DNA from: Gammaproteobacteria bacterium
GTDB lineage: Bacteria > Pseudomonadota > Gammaproteobacteria > Competibacterales > Competibacteraceae
DNA length: 64,000 nt
Direction of reading: 5' to 3'
NCBI GenBank assembly: GCA_024235095.1
Contig: JACKNC010000003.1
Coordinates: 310,001-374,000, forward strand
The notes beneath the pieces were generated by a model. That model searched no databases and had not been told where the DNA came from. It saw only the letters and a program-made list of their open reading frames with translations. A program made the position numbers and the translations under genes. Below, in pieces: positions 43,201 through 51,007 of this stretch. Position 1 is the stretch's first letter. Every line of letters begins with the position of its first letter.

Positions 43201-46200
43201 ACCACGCGCTCCAAATTCTCCGAGAGCAACATCCCCGGACACACGCCGCGCGGCAGATTGCCGTAGTTAAACACCGTGGACTGCGCGGCGATACGGTAGT
43301 CCGCGTTGAGCATGGCCGCGAGTCCGCCGCCCATCACCTTGCCGTGGAGGACGCAGACCACCGGCGCGCCGAGGTCGCGAATGCCGACGAAGGCCCGGTA
43401 GATCTCGTAGGTCACATGGGCGGCGGTCAACACCGGCAAGTCCTTGGTGCGCCGGATAAAGCTGTAGGGATTAACGCCGACGCAGAAGTGCTCGCCGCTT
43501 CCCTGTAGAACAACGGCGCGCACCGCATCGCCCATCGCTTTCGCGGTCGCAATCGCCCGGTGCAAATCGTTAGCGATAGCCCAGTCGATTGCATTGGCGT
43601 GAGTGGGATCATTCAGCGTGATGACCAGCACCCCGGTATCCGGCTGGTGCTGTAACTCGACGAGAGGATCGGGCGTCCGCTCGCGTCGGCGTTCGCGGCG
43701 ATCGAGCCCGCCCATGGCGACGAGGGCGGTCTGCTCCGTCGCGGCGGGAAGAAGCGCCGCGCCGGCGGCAAGCAAATCAGGATCGATAGTGCTGAACCGG
43801 CGCAGCAGACGTTGGAGTTCGTGTTCGACCTCAGCTTGCGTCCCCACGAAATCGACCAGCCCGAGTTGCTTGGCGGTCTGCGCATCCATACGGTCGCCCG
43901 TGAGCATGTAGCGCCGGCACTGCGCTTCGGTAAGCCGCGCGCGCGCAGCAACGCTCACCAGTCCGGGCAAGCCGCCCTGCCGGATCTCTGGAAAACCGAA
44001 GGAAGCGTCGGTCGTGGCCAGCACGCTGGTAGCCAGGCTGGGGAACAGCATACCGCCGCCTCGGCAAGTTCCCTCAACGACACAGATCACCGGCATCGGC
44101 GCAGCGCGCAAGCGCTCTGCGAGCCGCTGGAACTGCTCAAGCCCTGCGCTCATTCCAGCTTCACCGAAACGAGCCTCGTCCAGGTCCATCCCCAGGCAGA
44201 AGTGCTCACTGCCCTCTCGCCGACGCAGGACCAGAATCTGGCGAACGCCTTCCATTTGCGCCAGCAGCCGGGTCAGGCTTTCGCGCCCAAAACTGGATGG
44301 GATGGTCACGGTGACCGATCCTGAGACGACACCCGGCGCATCGTGCAGCGCAATGGTCTCGAAGCGGGCAGACGCATCCTGTGCTGGAGAGAGTGGGGCA
44401 TCGGTCGCCGAGGCCGGTGCAGGGATAGGCGCAGCGGTGCACGGTCTGGGTCTGGAGGCGGCGTCCGTTGGCGATTCCGGTAGCGTGGTCGTGTTGGCGG
44501 CCATCTGGGATTTTGGAACGTCCGCATCGACTCGACCACTGTCCGCGCCGGTGTTGTTCAAGTCGTCATGAACATATTGGGCCACCGACGCGGCCTGCTC
44601 TCGATTCGGCGGCGCTGGTGTCGGAGCGAGTGCTGCGCCTCTAGCCGCAACGATCTTGCTAATAAAGGCATTGCAGCTGAAACCCGTGAGAATTTCAGCC
44701 TGCGAGATCGCCACGCCGTAGGTAGTTTGCACCCAGGCGACTAGCTCGCGCGACGCCAGCGAGTCGACGCCAAGGTCGATCAGCGGCGTCTCAGGCTCGA
44801 TGTCGTCCAGGCCAGCGCCTAGCACAAACGCGACGCGGCTGCGGATTTCACGGTCGAGCTGCCCGCGGTCGAGATCCTGGCGCGCGCCGATGCCCGGTTC
44901 AGCAGTTGCGCCCTCCAGCGCCGAGCGCGGCACGAGATGCTCGAAAAAGGCGCGATGCCGGTTCAGCGCCAGGTAGCCCATCCAGTTCGGGTGATCCACG
45001 CAGACCACGGCCGGACAGGCGTCCGGCGCGGCGCAAACGTGCGCGAGCAGACCTTCGATCTCGGCGAACGAGACGGCCGCAAAGCCCTTGCCTACGTTGA
45101 ACTCCAACTCGCGGATATGCGCCGGACGGCTGAGTCGGCCAGCGCCCAGCAGGATTGGGAGATCGACGGCAACGGCGGGCAAGCCCTGCTGACGGCGCAT
45201 ACACACCAACTCATGCAATGCCGTGTTGGCGGCGACGTAGGCAGCTTGGTCGGTGTTGCCATGCACTCCGGCGAGCGAGCCAATGAGCACGAAATGCCGG
45301 AGGCGACGGTCGCGCGTTAACGTGTGCAGACGCCAAGCCGTCTCAGCTTTGATAGCCCACGTTTGCAGTGACTCCGCGTCGAGCGCCGTCGAGCGCTCAG
45401 CGTGATAGCTCGTGGCGGCGTGGAATATCCCGGTGATGCCTGACTCGCGGGTCAGCAGCGTCGCCAGCGCCGCCGGGTCGGTGAGTTCCAGCGTCACCAC
45501 TTCAATCTGCGTGTGTGGATGGTCATTGCGCAGGTCGTCCAGGTGCAGCTGTTGTTCCTGGGTACGCAACCCACCCCGGCTGGCGAGCAAGATCCGCCCG
45601 GCCCCATGCCGGGCCATGAAGCGCGCCAGCGCCAACCCCAGCCCGCCGGTTCCACCGGTGATCAACTGAGTTTCCGTGGCGGCGAACAGGGCCTCCGGGA
45701 TGCATGGGTCCAGCGCTGTGGGTGGGCCATCTCGTTTGGCATCGGGTGAAAAACTCGCGGGAATCCGGACCAGCACCTTGCTCTGATGTTTCCCTGCGGC
45801 CATGAGCCGGAAGGCGTCGATGACGTCAGCAGCCTCGAATACGGTCACCGGAAGCGGTCTCGCCTGTCCCGACGCCAGGCGGGACACGCACTCAGCGACG
45901 AGCGCCCGGACCACTTCAGGGTGACTATCGGCAAGGAGGTCCAAATGCACGCTGTGCAGGCTGATGTTGTCTTTCAGCAGCCGCAGACCCAGCGACGTAT
46001 CTTCAAGCATGTCACGTTTGCCGATTTCGACATGGCGGCCACCCGGCCGCAGGCAGCACAGGCTTGCGCGCAGCCCTTCGCCAGCAAGACTGTTGAGCAC
46101 CAGATCCACGCCGCGACCGTCGGTGAAATTCATCACGTCATCGACAAAGCGCTCAGGCCGGTGTGAGTCGAGGACGCTGGCAACGCCAAGCTCGGTGCAC

Positions 46201-49200
46201 AGCAACTCACGCTTGGTCTCACTGCCCGCAGAGCCGATCACCCGTGCTCCGAGGTCGTGTGCGATTTGTATCGCCGACTGGCCGACCCCACCGGCAGCGG
46301 AGTGAATGAGCACCGTCTCGCCGGCGCGTAGCCGTCCGATGTGCGTGAGAGCGTACCAGGCCGTGGCGTACACGCCGAGGAATCCGGCGCCCTGTTCCAG
46401 AGTAACGCCGTCCGGCAGCGGAAAGACGCAGCGCGCATCGACCGCAGCGACAGTGCCGAATAGCGAGCGCCGCGCCGCGCCCTGGTCGGTCGTCATGGAG
46501 ACACATAGCACCTGGTGCCCCAGCTTCAGCTCCGGGTATTGCGCGGCCGCCTGCGCGCCGATGGCGAGCACCGTACCGCTCGCTTCCATGCCAAGGATAG
46601 GCTTGAATCCGCGCAGCATGCCCATCGCCAGCATGACATCCTTGAAGTGCATGGAGACGTAAGCGACGCGTAGCCTCACTTCGTCGGGACACAAACCCTC
46701 CAATTCGGGCCGCGCCGCCCGCCAGCGCAGTGACGCGAGTTGCCCGGGGCGAGTTAAATCCAGCCGCCACTCAGTGGCGACTTCGACCGGCCGTGGAGGA
46801 TCAAGAGGCGTGAGGCGCGGCACCGTCCAACCCGAGGCGCTCCAGCGCCGCTCGGGAGCGCCGTCCAGCCCCTCGCGATAGGCTGCCGCCAAAAGCGCAG
46901 CGGTTTCCGCCACCGGCTGTGCGACCGGGACGCCCATGCAGTAGACGCGCAGTCCCGGATGTTCATTGCGCGCGGCCCGCGCCAGCCCCCACAGAGGCGA
47001 AGGGTGGCGCGCCGCGCCCTCGCGGACCATGAACAGCAGGGCCGGAAGCGAAGGCAGCTCCAGCACCTGGCTCAGGGTCTGACTGGCCTCAAGCAACGAC
47101 TCGCGTAGGTCCACGACACAGTCAGCGGCTGCGAGTTCGTCGGTGAGTTGCTCGGCAGGCCAGCCGGTGACATCGCCGAGCACATGAAACAGTGGATGCG
47201 CCGGAGTCGTCTCAACGGCGCACACGCGACCCTCGCCAGCGGGATCGATCACGATATTGAGGCCCTGAACCACAGACCACTCGTGGTCGCTATGCCTGGC
47301 GAAGACCAGATCGTAACTTCGCTTCGGCAACGCCTCCAGGGAAGCAGCGCGATGAATGCAGCCCGGAGCGTTGGCTGGCAGCTCGCCCAGCGTCGTCACC
47401 AGTAGATCGAGACCATCAAGCTGGTTCAGATTCAGCTCGCTGACGGCGGGAACGGCTGCATCGCCAACCACGTCCAGAATCCGCAGACCGCGAACGCGCT
47501 CGTCTTTTTGGAGCAGTCGCCGCAATTGCGTGGCGGGCGCAGTCCAATCCAGGTTACGAAAATCCTCCGGAACCCCTAGTCGTCGGTGGACAATGGTGAA
47601 CAAGCGTGGGCATGGGGCCTGGCTCGAAGCCACGCGGTCGAGGCGCAGACCTTGCACGTTGCCCAGTGGACGACCGTCTTCCGCCTGGATCGTCAAGTCA
47701 GCGACGATGCGCTGTTCACCCAATGCGCGGATCCGAGCATGGCACCACGCCGCCCGCACGGTCTCAGCCGACAGCCATGCCAAGGACTCAATGCTGACCG
47801 GGACACACGCATGGGCGTCTAGGGTTTGCGAAAGGCCCGCGACCTGGAAACAACCATCGAGGAGCACCGTCAAGATTCCCTCGGGATCACGGACGTCATC
47901 GGCGACGCGCACACGCCCGAGAGCTTCCGCATCACCCGCGTAAACGTCCTGCAGGCTGCGAAAAGCGCCGCGCAGATCCAAACCGGAATGCTCACTCAGG
48001 AAGCGATATAGACGCGGCGCGTCCAGGATGGTCGCACACCTTGCCCGGATCGCCTCGACCGGCTCAAGTTCAAAGGTGCTCAAGTCCGTCTTAGGCAGTC
48101 GACACGACACCAGATCGCCGTTGGCGTCCGCCCAGCGGCCATGCTCGCCGTCCTGCCTCCAGGTCAAGACCGTGTCTTGCGCTTGCGGCCACAGCGGCAG
48201 GAAGCGGTGAAATTCAAGCGCATCCAGGCGGTGCCCATCCATCCGGGCAAGGGTGTGAGCAACCCAACCGGCTCCCGGCATGACGACCTGACTGTCGACG
48301 ATGTGGTCGCTTAGGTAAGGCGCGCCAGTCAGCGTAATCGCGAGGTTGTCGGACGCCGCAGCCATCGAGGCAGCGGCGTGAGGCGGCTGCCAAGCCGCGC
48401 TGCGATGTGCGACGTCATGGCGCCAGGGCGCTCGAGGCAGGGCCACAAAGCGATGCGGGGCCTGCTGCGCCTCCCGCCAGTCGATATCGACGCCGCGCAC
48501 GAACAGTTCAGCAGCGCCGCGCAGCAGAGACAACACCTCCGGCTGCCGCCGGTGCAAGGTGACGATGACCTCGCGCGCGCAGATCTGTTGAAGATAGCCG
48601 GCCAGCACCGCGCGCGGCGAGACCTCAAGCGCCAGGTCCCCGACCAAGTCCAGGCTGGAGCCGGCGCCCGCTAGATCGACGGGGCGCGCGATGTTGCGAA
48701 CCCAATACTCGTTATCCAAAGCCTCTCCGGCCACAGGCCCGACATGACCCTGCACCGAGGAAATGAAAGGGATCTTAGCAACGCCGGGCGTCACGAACGC
48801 CAACTCGGCCCGCAGCGGCTCAAGGATTTCGGTCACATGGTGACTGTGATACGCCCTGGGCACGTCGAGCCGGACGCACCTGATTCGGTGCGCCTTGCCA
48901 TACTGGATGAGCCGATCAATCGCCGCGGGATCGCCAGAGAGGGTGAGCGCGCCGGGCGCGTTCATCGCGGCGATAGTGATCTGTCCGGCGACGCCCAACC
49001 GTTCCAGCAGGGCGGCAGCTTCCTCTGGCGTATCGGTCCAAGCCGCCATAGCGCCAGGCCGCATCCGATATTGCAGTTGTGCGCGCACATGAGTAAGCCG
49101 GCAGAGGTCGGCTTCGGTCAATGCGCCGCAGGTCCAGGCCGCGACCATCTCGCCGGTCGAGTGTCCGACCACGGCGACCGGATGCACGCCCAGCGCCGCA

Positions 49201-50972
49201 AGTTGCTCGACCAATGCGGCCTGGATCATGACTATGCACGGCAACACCATGCGCACGTCAGCCAGATCTTCGGCGCGCATGTCGCCCTGGCAGAACCCGT
49301 GGTCGCGGATCAGCGAGTCGCTGCCGATCTGCTGGAAAATCGCATCCAACCGGTCGATGCAAGCCCTAAAGCGCGGCAAGCGGGCATATAGGGCGCGCCC
49401 CATCGCCGGGTGCTGCGCGCCCTGGCCACCAAAGGCGAAAATGACCCGTGGCGGCTCACCCTTCGCCTCGCCGGTGAAGACTTGCGCGGTTTCAAAAAAG
49501 GGTCCCGACGGGTTGGCCAATAGCACTTGGCGGTGACGCCGTGCTGGGAGGGCGATGCCCGCCCAGCGCGCAGCTTCGCTTAGATCATCGTTGGATAGGG
49601 CGCGAAACCCATCGACGAGCGCCGGAATGCCCTCGGGATGATGGGCGGAGAGCGGCAGCGCAATCGCAGTATCCAGGTCGTTCGTCGGCGCAACGCCGGC
49701 GGGTGCGCCAGCCGAGCTAAGGAAGGCGCAAGCATTCGCGCCGCCGAAGCCATACGAGCAGACGCCCATTACGGGTTCAGGGTTGGCGACCGGCTCCGGG
49801 GCGACCGGCACACGTAACCCAAGCGCCCTGCCATCGATGGAGGGTGGAAACTGTGTATGGCCGGCAGTAGGAACCAACTGGCGATGGTGGATGCACAATG
49901 CAATCTTGGTGAGGCCGACGATCCCCGCCGCGGTTTCCAGATGGCCGACATGGCCTTTGGCCGAGCCGATGGGTAACGGCGCAGCACGACCGGCCGCGAC
50001 GGCGCACGCGATGGCTTCGGCCTCAGACGGGTCGCCGATGGGCGTCCCGGTACCGTGCGCCTCAATATAATCCACAGCGCCGGGATCGAGGCCCGCGCGC
50101 GCCATCGTCTGGCGAATCAGCGCCGCCTGGTGAGCTGTGGCCGGCATGGTCATGCTGGCGGTGCGCCCATCCTCGTTGACGCCCGAGCTCAGTACCTGGG
50201 CGTAAGCGCGTCGCACGTCGTTCAATGGCCGATCCTTGCGACCCAACAGGACCGCGCCACAGCCCTCGCCCCGCACAAAGCCGTCCGCTGAAATATCGAA
50301 GGGCGCCAGCACGCCACGCGGCGACAGCATTTGAGCCTGCGAGAAACCGATGAAGGGCGACGGACTCAGCAAGGTGTTGACACCGGCGACAATGGCGAGA
50401 TCGCACTCGTCTGCGGCGAAGCTCTGGCAGGCAAGATGGAAGGCCGTGAGCGCAGCGGAGCAAGCCGTATCGACAGTCAGGCTCGGCCCGTGAAGATCGA
50501 GTAGGAACGAGAGCCGGTTGGCGATCACCGCCAGAGAGTTGCCTGACATGGTGTGCTGGGTCATCGTCGCAGGTGCGGAGAAAGCCATCGCCTGGTACTC
50601 AGCGATGCCGGCTCCGACGAACACCCCGACCCGGCAACCGCGCAACCGGTCCGGATTGATATTAGCATCGAGAATCGCCTCGCAGGCCACCTCCAGGACC
50701 AGCCGCTGCTGCGGGTCCATCTCCGCCGCTTCGCGCGGGGAAAGCCGGAAGTAGCCGGCGTCGAACCGGTCCACCGCGCGCAACCAGCCGGCGCGGAAGG
50801 TCACTGACCTGCCCGGTGTGGCGGGCGTTGCGCTCAGGTAAGCCTCCGGCGTCCAGCGTCCTTCTGGGATCTCGCCAATCGCAGACTGGCTAGTTTGCAA
50901 CAGCTGCCAAAAATCTTCCGGGGAGTTCACATTGCCGGGATACCGGCAGCCGATACCTAGAATCTCGATCAC
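40188..50972 (-). CDS. Giant PKS with fused beta-branching (HMG-synthase) cassette
   Basis: An unbroken frame of about 3,594 residues. GTG 50972 is proposed as start because homology begins at once (IEILGIGCRYPG); the frame stays open to 51098 but that part lies within the P450 gene. Order with approximate positions: KS 5-430 (Cys171 in DTACSA, EAHGTGTPIGDP, SAKGHVGHLE); AT 510-810 (Ser605 in GHSTGE; AYHSHH, malonyl-like); DH 885-1150 (His890 in DHIVDS); structural region to 1440; ER 1450-1750 (SAAGGVGQSA); KR 1770-1970 (TGGTGGLG, Tyr1912); ACP (Ser2071 in GVDSLAS); two crotonase domains 2205-2450 (CRGGGMLFPS) and 2450-2705 (KVMGGGLAAM); HMG-CoA-synthase-like 2725-3145 (Cys2833 in TYNACYGGTAA); condensation 3170-3580 (HHLFFDG, His3272). 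It is a single fully reducing, possibly iterative, module. No thioesterase or second ACP is present. Confidence 0.93.
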   Translation of the reverse strand: MIEILGIGCRYPGNVNSPEDFWQLLQTSQSAIGEIPEGRWTPEAYLSATPATPGRSVTFRAGWLRAVDRFDAGYFRLSPREAAEMDPQQRLVLEVACEAILDANINPDRLRGCRVGVFVGAGIAEYQAMAFSAPATMTQHTMSGNSLAVIANRLSFLLDLHGPSLTVDTACSAALTAFHLACQSFAADECDLAIVAGVNTLLSPSPFIGFSQAQMLSPRGVLAPFDISADGFVRGEGCGAVLLGRKDRPLNDVRRAYAQVLSSGVNEDGRTASMTMPATAHQAALIRQTMARAGLDPGAVDYIEAHGTGTPIGDPSEAEAIACAVAAGRAAPLPIGSAKGHVGHLETAAGIVGLTKIALCIHHRQLVPTAGHTQFPPSIDGRALGLRVPVAPEPVANPEPVMGVCSYGFGGANACAFLSSAGAPAGVAPTNDLDTAIALPLSAHHPEGIPALVDGFRALSNDDLSEAARWAGIALPARRHRQVLLANPSGPFFETAQVFTGEAKGEPPRVIFAFGGQGAQHPAMGRALYARLPRFRACIDRLDAIFQQIGSDSLIRDHGFCQGDMRAEDLADVRMVLPCIVMIQAALVEQLAALGVHPVAVVGHSTGEMVAAWTCGALTEADLCRLTHVRAQLQYRMRPGAMAAWTDTPEEAAALLERLGVAGQITIAAMNAPGALTLSGDPAAIDRLIQYGKAHRIRCVRLDVPRAYHSHHVTEILEPLRAELAFVTPGVAKIPFISSVQGHVGPVAGEALDNEYWVRNIARPVDLAGAGSSLDLVGDLALEVSPRAVLAGYLQQICAREVIVTLHRRQPEVLSLLRGAAELFVRGVDIDWREAQQAPHRFVALPRAPWRHDVAHRSAAWQPPHAAASMAAASDNLAITLTGAPYLSDHIVDSQVVMPGAGWVAHTLARMDGHRLDALEFHRFLPLWPQAQDTVLTWRQDGEHGRWADANGDLVSCRLPKTDLSTFELEPVEAIRARCATILDAPRLYRFLSEHSGLDLRGAFRSLQDVYAGDAEALGRVRVADDVRDPEGILTVLLDGCFQVAGLSQTLDAHACVPVSIESLAWLSAETVRAAWCHARIRALGEQRIVADLTIQAEDGRPLGNVQGLRLDRVASSQAPCPRLFTIVHRRLGVPEDFRNLDWTAPATQLRRLLQKDERVRGLRILDVVGDAAVPAVSELNLNQLDGLDLLVTTLGELPANAPGCIHRAASLEALPKRSYDLVFARHSDHEWSVVQGLNIVIDPAGEGRVCAVETTPAHPLFHVLGDVTGWPAEQLTDELAAADCVVDLRESLLEASQTLSQVLELPSLPALLFMVREGAARHPSPLWGLARAARNEHPGLRVYCMGVPVAQPVAETAALLAAAYREGLDGAPERRWSASGWTVPRLTPLDPPRPVEVATEWRLDLTRPGQLASLRWRAARPELEGLCPDEVRLRVAYVSMHFKDVMLAMGMLRGFKPILGMEASGTVLAIGAQAAAQYPELKLGHQVLCVSMTTDQGAARRSLFGTVAAVDARCVFPLPDGVTLEQGAGFLGVYATAWYALTHIGRLRAGETVLIHSAAGGVGQSAIQIAHDLGARVIGSAGSETKRELLCTELGVASVLDSHRPERFVDDVMNFTDGRGVDLVLNSLAGEGLRASLCCLRPGGRHVEIGKRDMLEDTSLGLRLLKDNISLHSVHLDLLADSHPEVVRALVAECVSRLASGQARPLPVTVFEAADVIDAFRLMAAGKHQSKVLVRIPASFSPDAKRDGPPTALDPCIPEALFAATETQLITGGTGGLGLALARFMARHGAGRILLASRGGLRTQEQQLHLDDLRNDHPHTQIEVVTLELTDPAALATLLTRESGITGIFHAATSYHAERSTALDAESLQTWAIKAETAWRLHTLTRDRRLRHFVLIGSLAGVHGNTDQAAYVAANTALHELVCMRRQQGLPAVAVDLPILLGAGRLSRPAHIRELEFNVGKGFAAVSFAEIEGLLAHVCAAPDACPAVVCVDHPNWMGYLALNRHRAFFEHLVPRSALEGATAEPGIGARQDLDRGQLDREIRSRVAFVLGAGLDDIEPETPLIDLGVDSLASRELVAWVQTTYGVAISQAEILTGFSCNAFISKIVAARGAALAPTPAPPNREQAASVAQYVHDDLNNTGADSGRVDADVPKSQMAANTTTLPESPTDAASRPRPCTAAPIPAPASATDAPLSPAQDASARFETIALHDAPGVVSGSVTVTIPSSFGRESLTRLLAQMEGVRQILVLRRREGSEHFCLGMDLDEARFGEAGMSAGLEQFQRLAERLRAAPMPVICVVEGTCRGGGMLFPSLATSVLATTDASFGFPEIRQGGLPGLVSVAARARLTEAQCRRYMLTGDRMDAQTAKQLGLVDFVGTQAEVEHELQRLLRRFSTIDPDLLAAGAALLPAATEQTALVAMGGLDRRERRRERTPDPLVELQHQPDTGVLVITLNDPTHANAIDWAIANDLHRAIATAKAMGDAVRAVVLQGSGEHFCVGVNPYSFIRRTKDLPVLTAAHVTYEIYRAFVGIRDLGAPVVCVLHGKVMGGGLAAMLNADYRIAAQSTVFNYGNLPRGVCPGMLLSENLERVVGARWAMDLYLQDYTLTATQAREIGLVHELAPDAAAAQANALALAQRLSRFPAMGVRATLELIRPPVDEARLAKESLGIARCNVQGNAFEAGWKAPERWLGEPVLVNPAAHQVALSSQDIQAPPGRASGHNIGIHAMELYFPRYMVLQSDLERFHGAPGKYTAGLLQEAITFCGDEEDAISMAMTVVSRLMRRYEIGWDRIGRLEVGTESQVDRSKAIKTHLMGLFAARGCCDIEGVDTYNACYGGTAALLNTVAWCQSEAWDGRLGLVVAVDIADLSEEYAFLNGAAAVALLVGPDAPVVMLPERGSHMVNAWDFYKPVGWKDSYPLMRDGEHSVDIYLQCLDGCQQALTRRLGDIDLLRESDYFVFHCTSAYLCKRAFERLVQNAGPSRSLADRRALYQQQAHPGTLLTQQIGSTYTASVYVNLYSLFLHRQDEWAGKTVCVYSYGSGAAATMYRLRVMRPPAIDRTVSERLERRIRLEPERYLRLTHQYSAAYGRFDFIPEDRGDREADVFYLERVDTWGRRDYGSGAVAGAPEPETWAGATDAQIVPLSRQQTPIWQTTRAAQNRAVFDLGGIARLRGQLDPTRFAAALRRVVLRHAPLRSLILETPDGPMQRILHDPSFEVEMLDSPSQGAADRDAVITDVFHAWSSRGFQLEAEIPFRASLLRLADDDHALLVAVHHLFFDGASIVVLARDAIALYQTEPGVESSVLPPLPWSYRDFVAWQQDQLGQAAMQRLRKAGRQALDGRLPALPLPLDRPRPPMPSFYGATHEFTLPPEVVGRLNALVRTEGATRFAGLLAGLAIAIHGQTGIEDFCLGAFSASRPPLARDLIGCFINQLPLRMDLSGHPNLRTVLQRARDTAIAAQERSDLPFSVLAEHLVIETPRSHAALQVVLILHNEFDARARALASAVEGLDIEICHRCGSGRAVRDWTFHVYEDGERLTGYLEYDTDLFTATTAQRATGWFLEALRLLATLPEMGLSAAIVTAKIDGCQSYESQNQA

Positions 50973-51007
50973 AATAGCGGACTTCTTCGGGTTGGTTGGG
51001 TCTGCGG

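Noticed and set aside
45964..50291. Many frames of 60-200 codons on the plus strand and other minus frames across the PKS and P450 genes
   Set aside because: These are shadows caused by high GC content; the long minus-strand frames carry all recognisable domains.
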